DNA from: Salinibacterium xinjiangense
GTDB taxonomy: Bacteria; Actinomycetota; Actinomycetes; Actinomycetales; Microbacteriaceae
Assembly (NCBI RefSeq): GCF_014645015.1
Contig: NZ_BMLC01000005.1
Location: forward strand, 164,511 to 228,510
Direction of reading: 5' to 3'
Length of the DNA stretch: 64,000 bases
The notes under the pieces are model-generated. The model worked only from the letters and a program-made list of their open reading frames with translations, had not been told where the DNA came from and ran no database searches. Numbering within the stretch: position 1 is the stretch's first letter; the number at the start of each line of letters is the position of its first letter. This document shows positions 52,404 to 61,374 of this stretch, piece by piece. The position numbers and the translations under genes were made by a program.

Positions 52404-54329
52404 TCACCCTAAGACAAGGTCGCGCGCCAGCTTGATGATCGCCTCGATAGACGGTCCTGGCGTTTCTGCGCTTTCAGATGAAGCCAGTTTGTAAGTCGCG
52501 GCGTTTTTCTTGGGAGCTCCTCTTCCGCTCGCGACAATTCGAACTCGAGATATTTCCCAGTCTGGCCACTCGGCCTTCAGCACCTCTTCGAGATTGTCGT
52601 CGACGGCGAACAGGTTCTTTGTAAGCACTCCACAAGGAAATTCTTGGGCTGACTGTTTGAAGTAGGCGAGAAGCTTCCCGTTGCTCGCTGCTTGCTGGTC
52701 TTTCTCGTCTGCTTCAATTTTATCCAGCTCTGCTGGGCTCTTCGGTGGCTCGAAGTACTTTGCAGCGGCGCGTGCGCCGCTGCCTGAATCATTGTCGAAC
52801 ACAACAATGGACGGTATGCCTAGTCGATTAAGAATCGCGTGCGGTATAAGGAGCGTCGATTTCGAGCCGGCATCCGCGACAGCAATCCCCGAATTTTCGA
52901 GCGGTTCGGGACCAACACGTCTCGCCGCCCCCTCCAGTACTGCCTTATCCGTCGTGCCCTCTACTAAGACGACTGCGTCGCTGAACAAGGCCTCGGCGAG
53001 ATTCGCTGTGCACACTTGGTCCCAGCGGGCCATCAGCGCGTCTGTTGACACGTACGTTGCCAAATCGGCCTTGACCTGCTCAAGCGACGCCTGCTTCACA
53101 ACAACCTGCCCTAAAGATTCCGGACTCGATAGCCGCGTGACGCGTCTCACCTGATCGAAGTGGGACGCATTCACGAAATGTGGGCTGTGTGTCGCGTAGG
53201 CGACCTGGATTCCCGCCCGAGCATCGGAGGCCAGGTTGCGGAGGACACTTGCGAAGACTCGCGCCTGCGTCGGATGCTGGAAGAGTTCAGGTTCCTCGAT
53301 TGCGAGGGTGATGACATTCCCAGCACTGTCGCCTTCGCGCCGTTCCGCGAGTAGCTTCAGGGCACCAATAAGCAATGCTCGTTGGAATCCGTGGCCCTGA
53401 CGCTCGATGCTCGTTTCGGAGAGCGCGTCGACAATCGCCAACCGGATGGCCGGAGATGTCGGCTTGAGCTCGGGCGTTAGACCGGTCAGTCTGACTGATT
53501 TTCCGGCGGTGAAGGCAGCCACCTCTGCACTAAGCGCTTTTCCGAGGTCGAGCAATTGCTCGTCGAGGTGATCTGCGTTGATTGTTTTTTGACGATTCCC
53601 GAACTCTTCTGCCAGGGCTTCGTATGCGCCGTCGAGAGCCTCCCGCTGGAGCGTGCGTTCCAAGATGCGGCCTAGAACCGTCTTTCGACCTTCGATGCTT
53701 TGTTCACCCGCGCGAAGATCTGCCGAGACGAAGACAAAGTCGAAAATTCCTGAAAGAACATTCTTTCCGTTGAAACCAAAGAAGTGCGTCGAAGCCAAAT
53801 TCGAAGCGGTGAGGTCGGAAGGATGGTTGGTCTCCCACTCGAGCATGGCTACATCGACCTCGTCGCCGGTTCTGCAGGCCGGCAATAGCAACTCCGGTTG
53901 GCTTTCGGCCAGTTCCGTATACGCCTTTCGACGATCGGGTTTACCCGAGATCGTGCGAATCGCCTCGAAGGCAGGAAAAACACCTCCGACGCCCGATGTT
54001 TTATCCTCGCCGGCGGTCCACGTCCGGGTAGCGCTGAAAGTCGGTGCGCCTGCTGGGGCATATTTGTCGCCCAGGGCGCTGCGGTCGCTGTCGGTCAAAC
54101 GGTCGAAGGTCACTGTCACCGATATTGAGACGTTCAGATCTGCGCCAGCGAAGACGTCCTCGCTTGTGAGAGCTGACCCCTTTTCACCGTTAAAGAACCA
54201 ATCCAAACTCCGCAGAACGGTTGACTTGCCAGCTCCATTCGGACCGATGAAACTCGTGACGTCATCGAATCTGATCTTTACGTCTTCAAGGCACCGAAAA
54301 TTGCGGATGTGAACGGTTTGAATGTGCAC
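52404..54329 (-). CDS. OLD-family ATPase-TOPRIM nuclease
   Basis: 641 aa from the GTG at 54329 (GGGGG upstream). N-terminal ABC-type ATPase: TVHIRNFRCLEDVKIRF, Walker A GPNGAGKST (29-37), Walker B ITLAIEEPELFQHP, H-loop AYATHSPHF. C-terminal TOPRIM: VVLVEGTTDKAVLEGAAR (catalytic Glu) and IPSIVVFDNDSGSG (DxD). OLD proteins are anti-phage nucleases. No UvrD/GajB-like helicase, reverse transcriptase or AriB-like gene is adjacent, so this is a solitary (class 1-type) OLD, not Gabija, a retron or PARIS. The longer frame upstream lacks conserved text. Lower GC than the core genes. Confidence 0.9.
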   Translation of the reverse strand: MHIQTVHIRNFRCLEDVKIRFDDVTSFIGPNGAGKSTVLRSLDWFFNGEKGSALTSEDVFAGADLNVSISVTVTFDRLTDSDRSALGDKYAPAGAPTFSATRTWTAGEDKTSGVGGVFPAFEAIRTISGKPDRRKAYTELAESQPELLLPACRTGDEVDVAMLEWETNHPSDLTASNLASTHFFGFNGKNVLSGIFDFVFVSADLRAGEQSIEGRKTVLGRILERTLQREALDGAYEALAEEFGNRQKTINADHLDEQLLDLGKALSAEVAAFTAGKSVRLTGLTPELKPTSPAIRLAIVDALSETSIERQGHGFQRALLIGALKLLAERREGDSAGNVITLAIEEPELFQHPTQARVFASVLRNLASDARAGIQVAYATHSPHFVNASHFDQVRRVTRLSSPESLGQVVVKQASLEQVKADLATYVSTDALMARWDQVCTANLAEALFSDAVVLVEGTTDKAVLEGAARRVGPEPLENSGIAVADAGSKSTLLIPHAILNRLGIPSIVVFDNDSGSGARAAAKYFEPPKSPAELDKIEADEKDQQAASNGKLLAYFKQSAQEFPCGVLTKNLFAVDDNLEEVLKAEWPDWEISRVRIVASGRGAPKKNAATYKLASSESAETPGPSIEAIIKLARDLVLG

Positions 54330-54570
54330 TTGGACCCCCGTAGAGCAGGGTATCGAACAGGTGACGTTCTCGGAAGCGTCAAACGACCGGTCTCGTATCC
54401 CTAGGGATATGAGGCGTCTCACTTACCCGTCTCGCGCCGGGTTCCCGGTGGCCGAGAACGCTGAGAATGCGGGCGATGTTTCGGCGCGTCGATTCTCATA
54501 ACTACGTCGCATAACCTCATGCTTGATCTATGGTCTACACCGATAGATATGCGAGACGCTCGGGGCTGAA

Positions 54571-55161
54571 GTGTCGAAGCTGATTGGCTACGCGCGGGTC
54601 TCCACTCGCCAGCAGTCGACCGACAGGCAAGAGGTCGATATTCTCGCGTCCGGTGTTCGGCGCGACGACCTGTACGTCGACCAGGGAGTCTCCGGCGCTC
54701 GAGCATCACGACCCCAGTTCGACCGCGCCCTGAACGCCCTCCAAGACGGCGACACTCTGGTCATCACCACTCTGGATCGGCTGGGGCGATCGACACAGAA
54801 CATGCTCGCTTTCGCCGGAGAGCTCCGCACACGTGGCGCGGGCCTGCGCGTGCTGAACCTAGGTGGCGGCGATGTGGACACCTCGACCCCGATGGGGTCA
54901 ATGCTGTTCACGATCATGGCCGCCCTCGGACAGATGGAGCACGACATCAAGCGCGAACGCGTGGTCGACTCAATCACGAAGCGGCGTCAGGCAGGCAAGG
55001 ATCTTGGCGGGCGGCCACGCCTGGTCACCGATAGCCAGGTTCGCAATGCCCAGCGTCTGGTTGACGCGGGGGAAACCGCGTCCGCAGTCGCCCGCGATCT
55101 TGGAATGTCACGGGCGACGTTCTATCGCCGCTCTCGAGCGCTCAACCTCGCAGGCGACTAA
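54571..55161 (+). CDS. Serine recombinase (resolvase/invertase family)
   Basis: 196 aa, intact. Catalytic Ser11 in LIGYARVSTRQQ, then DQGVSGARASRP, LDRLGRS, MGSMLFTIMAALGQMEHDI (E-helix) and a C-terminal HTH with AVARDLGMSRATFYRRSRAL. GTG start. Probably resolves or inverts DNA of a nearby transposon; no res subsites are clear in the 150 bp upstream. Not closely similar in text to the truncated recombinase at 50.1 kb, so the two derive from different elements. Confidence 0.93.
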   Translation: MSKLIGYARVSTRQQSTDRQEVDILASGVRRDDLYVDQGVSGARASRPQFDRALNALQDGDTLVITTLDRLGRSTQNMLAFAGELRTRGAGLRVLNLGGGDVDTSTPMGSMLFTIMAALGQMEHDIKRERVVDSITKRRQAGKDLGGRPRLVTDSQVRNAQRLVDAGETASAVARDLGMSRATFYRRSRALNLAGD

Positions 55162-55559
55162 CTTCGGGCGTCCTAATCGTGCCCCGCATAGCCCGCCCTC
55201 ACCAGACAATTTCTCGGGCGGGTCTTACGGGAATTCGCGCTTCAGGACCTCTTTTCCAAGTCGGGAATTTCTGGAATCATCTGCACCCGTCCCGGTGAAG
55301 GTCCGCTTAGCGGAACGCCGAGAGTTGCCATTTGATTTCGCGTGACGGAGTTGGGGTGGTGAGCAATGAACCGAAATGCGGAAACCTATTCGTCCTACCT
55401 CGAGGGTCGAACGGCTTTGCGAGCGTCGAGGTCCTGGCATCGGTCCCGATAGGCTCCGGTCATGTTCTCAGCTCGTGATTGATCGGTGGCGCCTCTTGCC
55501 GGCGGCTTGACCTATCTTTCATTGCGCCCTCCTGCGCCTTTTCTGCTTGGAGCTTTCCC
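55162..55559. other. Intergenic stretch with a possible terminator
   Basis: About 400 bp. An imperfect hairpin with CCCGCCC / GGGCGGG arms and a short TCTT tail around 55192-55223 could end the recombinase transcript. The rest shows no coding pattern; the promoter of the MFS gene should lie just before 55560. Confidence 0.45.
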
Positions 55560-56794
55560 ATGCCTTCCTTACGGAATGCACGTTCCATCGACGTGCTCAA
55601 ATTGCCTCATGTTCCTTTTACCTTCCTGAGTGCGCTCATCGGACGATCGGCCTATGCGCTCGTGATCCTTCCTCTTCTCTTCACCGTCCAAGCGACAAGT
55701 GGCTCCGTCGCCACCGCGGGGATCGCTATAGCTGCGTATGGTGCCACGGCTTCATTTCTCGCGCCTTTTCGGGCGCGCCTGATCGATAGGCTCGGGCGCA
55801 GACCGGTTCTGTTACTTCTCGCAGTGGCCTTCGGTGGAATGCCCCTCGCGCTTGCGATCGGTGCTTCCGTGGCGTGGTCGGGCGTCACGATGGTGATCTT
55901 TGCAGCACTCGCCGGGTCTGTGGCTCCGCCTTTGGGGCCAGCAATGCGCGTGGCGTGGTCTGGGCTGGCGAAAGAGCCGGCGTTGTTGCGAAAGGCACTC
56001 AGTTTCGATGCAGTTGTGGAAGAGCTGCTGTACCTTGTGGGCCCGGTCGCGGCGGGCTTGCGCTCGTGATAATCGAGCCGGGCCTCGCTTTGCTCGTTGC
56101 TGCGGTGCTCGTGGTTCTCGGCACCGGGCTCTTCGTGTCTAGTCCGGCTATCAAACAGTCACCGCGCCGTCAGCACGCCGGGCCATCGATTCCGGGATCC
56201 TCCGCCCAGCGGCCATGCACACTTCTTGGGAACGCGCATTACATCAGTCTCCTTGTGCCAACTTTGGTGGCCGTGCTGGTGTCGGGCAACTTGACGATTG
56301 CGATTCCAGCTGTATTCCCAGGCGCCGACGGTGCAGCGGCGGCCGGGATTGTGCTCGGTCTGTTCGCCGGAGGCAGCGCCGTGGGCGGGCTGATCTTCGG
56401 CGCGGCGCGAATACCGGGGCGTGCCCGCTTTCAAGTCATTGGACTTGCGACGATTCTGGTCGTGCTCTCCTCTGCGGTCGGCCTGACCGGCAACATCGTA
56501 GGGATGACCATCACAGTCGTGGCCGCCGGTGCCTTCTTCTCACCCGTGACGATCGTGGCCTATTTCGCTGCTAATGATTACGGCGTAGATCACCGCAAGA
56601 CCGAGTCGACAACATGGGTCAACACCAGCCACAACATAGGTGCGGCTGCCGGAAGCGCTCTGGCCGGAATCGTGATCGAACTCGTAGGGGTGAACGCATC
56701 ATTCCTCGCCATGGGCGCGATAGCCGCGGTCCTTGTCGCTGCGGCATCCGTTCTCGCGTGCCGTCCGCTCCACGAGCCATCACGACAGGCGTGA
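55560..56794 (+). pseudogene. MFS transporter split by a single-base deletion
   Basis: Two overlapping frames form one 12-helix major facilitator. The first (ATG 55560, GGAG 8 bp upstream) covers about six helices with RLIDRLGRRPVLLLLAVAF, the MFS loop 2-3 signature, and ends at GPVAAGLRS and stop 56069. The second continues in another frame from LALVIIEPGLALLVAA to HEPSRQA at 56794. One base is missing at about 56060/56061 (TTG-GCG read as TTG-CGC). Adding one base gives a product of about 411 aa. Could be a sequencing error or a real lesion. Confidence 0.75.
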
Positions 56795-56968
56795 ACTGCA
56801 GACTCTCGACCAGACGAGGGGCATAGTCAAGTTCCCTAGGCTGGTCGCCTCCGACCGACCGAGTCTGCCGTTCGTTTACGGGACTTTCAATCACCTACGC
56901 GTCCGCCTTTCCGATGCAACCGGCCACTGGTCGATCTTTGCGTGCGTGTTTGCTGAGATGATCGGGGA

Positions 56969-57418
56969 GTGAGCGAAGGACGGAAAGCGAAGTCGGCAAG
57001 CCCTGAGCTGCTGATCCATCACGCGATCGCGCTCTGGGCCGCGAGCGGCGCCGAGCCCGCACTACCGACCTTCGAAGAACTACGAGCTGACGACGGTCGG
57101 CCGCGCGCAGCGATTGCAGCACTGTGCGCGTTGGAACTCGGGGAGATTCCCATGACAGCACGTGGCACCGCGGCGTTCGCAGCTCACGCGGCTGCACGTG
57201 ACGCGAGCGAAGCCGACGCCCCGGCCGCCGTCGCGGCTGCGCGTGCGGCCGGTCAGGCCTGCGCGATGGCGCACAAGTTCGACCACACTCCGCACGCGGC
57301 GACCTGTGCCACGAAAGCTGCGGGCTTGCACGGATTGGGTAAAATCGATCGGCTTCGCAAAAGGTCCGTAGCGAAAGCGGATCCGCTCCTGACACCGCGG
57401 CTGTCCCGTTGCCGTTAG
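56969..57418 (+). CDS. Imm-5-like immunity-domain protein
   Basis: 149 aa. Matches the Imm-5-like pattern by recollection: HHAIALWAASGAEPALPTFE, RAAIAALCALELGEIPM, FAAHAAARDASEAD and ARAAGQACAMAHKFDHTPHA. The domain is listed as a putative immunity protein of polymorphic toxin systems, but no toxin gene is visible nearby. GTG start with CGGGGAG close upstream. The C-terminal ~35 residues (from GLHGLGKIDRLRKRS) look unlike the family and may follow a frameshift. Confidence 0.65.
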   Translation: MSEGRKAKSASPELLIHHAIALWAASGAEPALPTFEELRADDGRPRAAIAALCALELGEIPMTARGTAAFAAHAAARDASEADAPAAVAAARAAGQACAMAHKFDHTPHAATCATKAAGLHGLGKIDRLRKRSVAKADPLLTPRLSRCR

Positions 57419-57775
57419 GCAGCGGAATCGGGTCCCATCCGAGAAGCGAAACGCCGTTCCCGCGCGTTCGTACCGTGGCCGCGGCCCCCATGCCGATCCA
57501 GCTCGGTCTGATCAGGACGAGTCGTCTGCCGCCGTCCGACAGCTGGGACCGCCGGACGTCGGAGTCGTCGAGCGCCCGCAGGCGATGCACTCAGTAGACT
57601 CCTGCTCCCGGGCTTAAAGTACGGCGGGTGCGAGTTCTTCAACATGATCGACTGGCGCGCAGAACACCGCAGAACCGGCGAGGGCCCCGATCACTCGGGG
57701 CCCTTCCAGATTCGAGCCTCACCGCGCCGGCCATGGCGGCGCCGGACGGGTCGGGTGCGGGCCTCGGCTGCGGCG
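57419..57775. other. Intergenic stretch with a strong hairpin
   Basis: 357 bp between the Imm-5-like gene and the convergent SGNH hydrolase gene. Apart from the hairpin at 57681-57704, no feature stands out; short open frames are Arg/Pro-rich shadows. Confidence 0.45.
57681..57704. terminator. Hairpin downstream of the SGNH hydrolase gene
   Basis: Perfect 10-bp stem AGGGCCCCGA / TCGGGGCCCT with loop TCAC. About 70 bp past the hydrolase stop on the minus strand. No T run; may serve both convergent genes. Confidence 0.6.
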
Positions 57776-58570
57776 CTACAAGACCGCCCGGATGGCCGCC
57801 GCGTACGCCTGATAGCCGGCGGGGGTCGGATGGAATGCATCCGGACCAGCGAAATTGACCCAGGAATCGGCATCGCCGATTGCGTGACCTACGAAGGCCG
57901 CGGAAACATCGACGTAGCCGATGCTCGCGTTCGGACGAGCTGCCTGGGCCTGGGCTACGACACCTTGGATGGTCTGGTTCAGCGACACCGTGGCGCTGTT
58001 GACTTGGTTGATCAGCGGGTTGGCAGAGGGAGCGAAGAGAATCGGGTAGCCGGTCACGACCACGCGGGCGTTCGGGGCCGCGACCGCGACCTTCGCGTAC
58101 GTCGCGGCCAGACGGGCTTGCAACTCACCGGAGTAGAGCAATGCCCCGGCTGAGGAGATGGCCGCCCCGCAGGTCGCCACGTCCGCCGTGGCGCACGCCG
58201 CCGCGACCCCGGCGACGTTGAGGTCGTTGCCCCCCACGGTCAGGGTGACCAGCGTGGTCCCCCGGTTCAGTGCCGACAACTGGGTGGAGATGACGTCGAT
58301 GGTCGTGGCCGAGCTGCAGCTGACGTTGCGCAGTAGGTTGGTCCCCTTGACCGCATCCAGCAGCGCCGGGTAGCCGTTCGGGCTTTGCAGGCAGCTGCCC
58401 GTGTAGCCACCGCCGCCCTGCCCCGCCGCGTAGGAGTCGCCCAGGGCAACGTATTTGTTGACCGGGGCAGTGGGCGCGGCAGAGGCCGGAAGCACACCGG
58501 CAGCGACCACTGCCGAAACGGTGAGGACAACGGCAAAGGCGCTAGACAGGAATCGGGTTTGTGGTCTCAT
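57776..58570 (-). CDS. Secreted SGNH/GDSL hydrolase
   Basis: 264 aa with a Sec signal (about 1-32, ending near ASAAP). SGNH blocks: YVALGDSYAAGQG (Ser nucleophile), Gly in the second block region, TVGGNDLN (Asn) and DAFHPTPAGYQAYA (Asp/His). Similar in plan to the Streptomyces scabies esterase and related actinobacterial lipases. Six cysteines (for example SCLQSPNGYP, NVSCSSA, ACATADVATCG) probably form three disulfides. Acts on esters outside the cell. ATG at 58570, monocistronic. Confidence 0.92.
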   Translation of the reverse strand: MRPQTRFLSSAFAVVLTVSAVVAAGVLPASAAPTAPVNKYVALGDSYAAGQGGGGYTGSCLQSPNGYPALLDAVKGTNLLRNVSCSSATTIDVISTQLSALNRGTTLVTLTVGGNDLNVAGVAAACATADVATCGAAISSAGALLYSGELQARLAATYAKVAVAAPNARVVVTGYPILFAPSANPLINQVNSATVSLNQTIQGVVAQAQAARPNASIGYVDVSAAFVGHAIGDADSWVNFAGPDAFHPTPAGYQAYAAAIRAVL

Positions 58571-59013
58571 GTTGTGACCTTAGTCTCACCTGGGCACGCA
58601 GCATAGGAGGATTTCGGGCGCCGCTTCAGCACGTCCAGGGAAGCGGCCCGGCGCGGCGCGCTCGATGAGTGTCGTGAAGACTCATCAGACAGTTGGGCAG
58701 GGCAAGCGCCGAGCAATATGACCCTCCGATTCCGCGGCCCGGGCGGCGGCAAAGTCCGGCATAAGAGTTGCTTGTTCGCGTCGCCTGTGCGGTCATCCCG
58801 GCGGTTCCCGACGAGACCTTTGCACCCAAGGCAACCGAGAGCCTGGTGACACTCTGTGGCGAGATCGAGAAGGAGGAGCGGGTGGAGACCAACCGAGGAT
58901 GCCACCCTGGGCTGGTAGCTTCACCTGGTCGAAAGAAAAACCATGGAGCAGTAACCTGCATGGCATCGCTGCCCCGGCTTGCGAGCGCTGTTCGTCAAGT
59001 TACCTTCGGAGTC
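58571..59013. other. Intergenic stretch without a supported gene
   Basis: 443 bp between the divergent SGNH hydrolase and GNAT genes. The GNAT frame is open upstream to 58768, but the added residues do not look like GNAT sequence. Otherwise nothing recognisable; promoters of both genes are expected here. Confidence 0.45.
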
Positions 59014-59535
59014 ATGTGGAGAACTATTGTTCGACAGGCGACGGCCGATGATCTGGAACTTCTTGAAGCGATCGAGAATGAAGCTGACGCGCTGTTCGCG
59101 ACCGTGTTCTCGACAGTCGGCTCGCGGCCTGCTCCTTCTGATGCGCAGCCACCGCAGCGGAGTGGCTTCATCCTCGTGGCCAATGACAACCTGGGATCGG
59201 ACCCGATCGGGTTTGCCCACGTCCTCAAAATGCTTGGCAGCAGTCATCTCGAGCAACTGTCGGTCAGGCCGTCGGCGGCGCACCGCGGGCATTGGCGCGC
59301 TCTTGTCGAAGCAGTCAAGAGCGAATCGCGACTGCGCGGATGCAAACGGGTCACCTTGCGAATGTTCGCGGACGTTCCATGGAACGCCCCCTTCAACTTG
59401 AGCTGTGATTATACCGAACACGGTCCCGATCCTGATTTTCTTCGAGATCTGTTAGCGGCAGAGCAACAGCGGGGGCTTGGGTGCGGTCGGCGTATTCAAA
59501 TAAACTTCGACCTGGCTGATGAACTGCCCCGATAA
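59014..59535 (+). CDS. GNAT family acetyltransferase with altered CoA loop
   Basis: 173 aa from the ATG at 59014. GNAT layout: IVRQATADDLELLEAIENEA, LEQLSVRPSAAHRG, LRGCKRVTLRMFADVPWNAPF. The acetyl-CoA loop expected as HRGIGRALVEA reads HRGHWRALVEA; the DNA is explained by one extra G near 59287 and one lost C near 59294, two compensating indels. The enzyme may therefore bind CoA poorly. Alternatively, the sequence has local errors. Substrate unknown. Confidence 0.75.
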   Translation: MWRTIVRQATADDLELLEAIENEADALFATVFSTVGSRPAPSDAQPPQRSGFILVANDNLGSDPIGFAHVLKMLGSSHLEQLSVRPSAAHRGHWRALVEAVKSESRLRGCKRVTLRMFADVPWNAPFNLSCDYTEHGPDPDFLRDLLAAEQQRGLGCGRRIQINFDLADELPR

Positions 59536-59583
59536 CCGTTGCCCCTACGGGACATGGGCACGTCAAAATCGGGACTTCACGAA

Positions 59584-59994
59584 TCAGGTCAGTCGCTTCG
59601 ACCGCACCTGAACGTTGGCGTCTTCGTAGCCGAGGTGTTCATAGAAACCGAGTACTGCTTCATTGGTCGAGCGGACCATGAGGTGAACTTTCACGGCGCC
59701 GTGTTCGCGCAGCCAGTTTTCCGCGGCCGACATCAGTTGTGCTCCCAGGCCGGTCCCGCGCCGGTTTTCCTCAACGGCCAGGTAATACACCCAGCCGCGG
59801 TGTCCGTCGTGGCCGACCATCACGGTCCCGATCAATCGGTCATTGTCGAACCCTCCCAGTACGGTCGATGTGACGCCGTCGAGTGCACGCTGCAGGTCAA
59901 GTTCCGGCGGATTCCACGGGCGGGTCAACCGCGCTCTGACCCACAGTGACGTCGCTGCCCCGATATTTGCCGAAGTCAGATCGCGAATTTGCAT
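59584..59994 (-). CDS. GNAT family acetyltransferase
   Basis: 136 aa. Intact motif A: VYYLAVEENRRGTGLGAQLM, followed by VKVHLMVRSTNEAVLGFYEHLGYED typical of YpeA-like GNATs. ATG at 59994. Convergent with the altered GNAT gene (49 bp apart). Small, single domain, substrate unknown. Confidence 0.88.
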   Translation of the reverse strand: MQIRDLTSANIGAATSLWVRARLTRPWNPPELDLQRALDGVTSTVLGGFDNDRLIGTVMVGHDGHRGWVYYLAVEENRRGTGLGAQLMSAAENWLREHGAVKVHLMVRSTNEAVLGFYEHLGYEDANVQVRSKRLT

Positions 59995-60035
59995 GACCCT
60001 AGTGTGCTGTCGTCACCCTTGACCTCGTGGTTAAA

Positions 60036-60105
60036 GTTTTCCGCTTACGGGCCCCCGATCGGGTCGAGAAGTGGTCTCGAGCGCCCTTTCGCGAGGGCGG
60101 AAAAC
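60036..60105. repeat. Inverted repeat with internal hairpin between GNAT and DUF2971 genes
   Basis: GTTTTCCGC (60036-60044) and GCGGAAAAC (60097-60105) form perfect 9-bp arms. Just inside the right arm lies a small CGCCCT / AGGGCG hairpin (about 60082-60099). It lies between the GNAT start and the DUF2971 stop; possibly a terminator for DUF2971. Confidence 0.45.
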
Positions 60106-60124
60106 CTGTCCGCACACCGTCGGC

Positions 60125-61087
60125 TCACCGGAAGGGAATTGACGATCTCAGCACTGGGACTGATTCAAGTCCAGCGTCGTTGAGTAGCGTGCGCGCAGTT
60201 CGCTCTCGTTCAATCGCGCCTTCTCCAGGCCCGACCCGGACTGAGGTGATGGGCAACTTGCGACGTTCGAAAGAACTGTAGTTGACCAACTCTTCGCTGG
60301 CCGCCACGAGTGGCATGAAGCGTTTCGCTCCGTACTTGCCATTGCCGGTCTGCGCGAGGTTAGGGAAAGGTGGCTCGACCGCGATTATGCGAATCTCGTT
60401 TTCGTGAGCGAACGCGACATGCTTGATAGCTGCGACCGTCGCAAGGTAGACGTACGCGAGGGCGTTCTGCATTCGCTTTTCGTCAGAGACTCTTCCCGCG
60501 GCCAGGTTCGAATACCAGCCGAGCGCGAAGGAGATAGTCTCCCAAATCTTGTTGTCGACGCGCTCAGTCCAGTCGAGGTCGAAGTTCCCGTACTGGATTT
60601 GTCGCCAATAGAGCGTGGGGATGTAGTCGGGCTGGAAGAGTTGAGGGCTACCGGGAGGGGCAAGTATGCGGAACTCCGCATCTGGAGCGAATCCGATCGC
60701 TAGCCCTGGCTTGTCGCCGCTGGCGTAGAACTTCCAGTGTTCAAGGCTGTCACCATGAATGGTGGCGGACACAAAGAAGAATTCGAGAGTGTTCGCCAAG
60801 CTCTCGACTTCATCGAGCCAAGAACTGATGAGGTCGACAGGAATACCTTTGACAAGGCGAGGTACGGACTGCTCCCACGCCGCTCGAACAGCCGATACGC
60901 CAAAACTGATTTCGGACGTGTCGTTGAGCGCTCGATGTGACGAGGCCCAGAGACTTTTGCTCGCGAGAATGCCGCGCAATCCCGCCTCATCTGTGTAGTG
61001 CCACGCTTCGTCGAAGTTCTCACCGCGTCGCTGCTCGGGATAGTCAGAGGGCGCCAGCCACGGCTCTCGCAATCGACGGTCGATCAT
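60125..61087 (-). CDS. DUF2971 domain protein
   Basis: 320 aa. DUF2971 pattern: AWHYTDEAGLRGILASKSLW, ASSHRALNDTSEISFG, FFFVSATIHGDSLEHWKFYA, GLAIGFAPD and HENEIRIIAVEP. DUF2971 proteins are frequent in bacterial defence and mobile regions; an ADP-ribosyltransferase-like fold has been suggested, but activity is not established. ATG at 61087. Single gene on the minus strand, with lower GC than the core genes. Confidence 0.85.
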   Translation of the reverse strand: MIDRRLREPWLAPSDYPEQRRGENFDEAWHYTDEAGLRGILASKSLWASSHRALNDTSEISFGVSAVRAAWEQSVPRLVKGIPVDLISSWLDEVESLANTLEFFFVSATIHGDSLEHWKFYASGDKPGLAIGFAPDAEFRILAPPGSPQLFQPDYIPTLYWRQIQYGNFDLDWTERVDNKIWETISFALGWYSNLAAGRVSDEKRMQNALAYVYLATVAAIKHVAFAHENEIRIIAVEPPFPNLAQTGNGKYGAKRFMPLVAASEELVNYSSFERRKLPITSVRVGPGEGAIERERTARTLLNDAGLESVPVLRSSIPFR

Positions 61088-61374
61088 GGACGTAAGCCTA
61101 TGGGTGCTCTACCAGCACCAAGACGTATAAAGGCCGATGTCGCTCCGACCATCGCCCGTCACTCGAAGTCTGAGTGTCGAGAAGGGTCCGGCTTGCGGGC
61201 ATCGGACGCGGCTGCGTTCGGGATGTTGAGAAAATACTCGGGCGTCCAGGCTCAGCGTGGCTTCGGCGCACGCTTTCGTATTCTCCGGCGGAAGGGACTC
61301 CTTGCCACGCTCGACCTTTCCCGCCAATATGTCTTTGGACGGGAGCGCCCCCGGCTGCTCCGTTCGGAGGCTGC

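Noticed and set aside
52404..54329. Gabija (GajA) interpretation of the ATPase-TOPRIM protein
   Set aside because: GajB-like UvrD helicase is absent on both sides; the neighbours are a metallo-beta-lactamase-fold gene and a serine recombinase.
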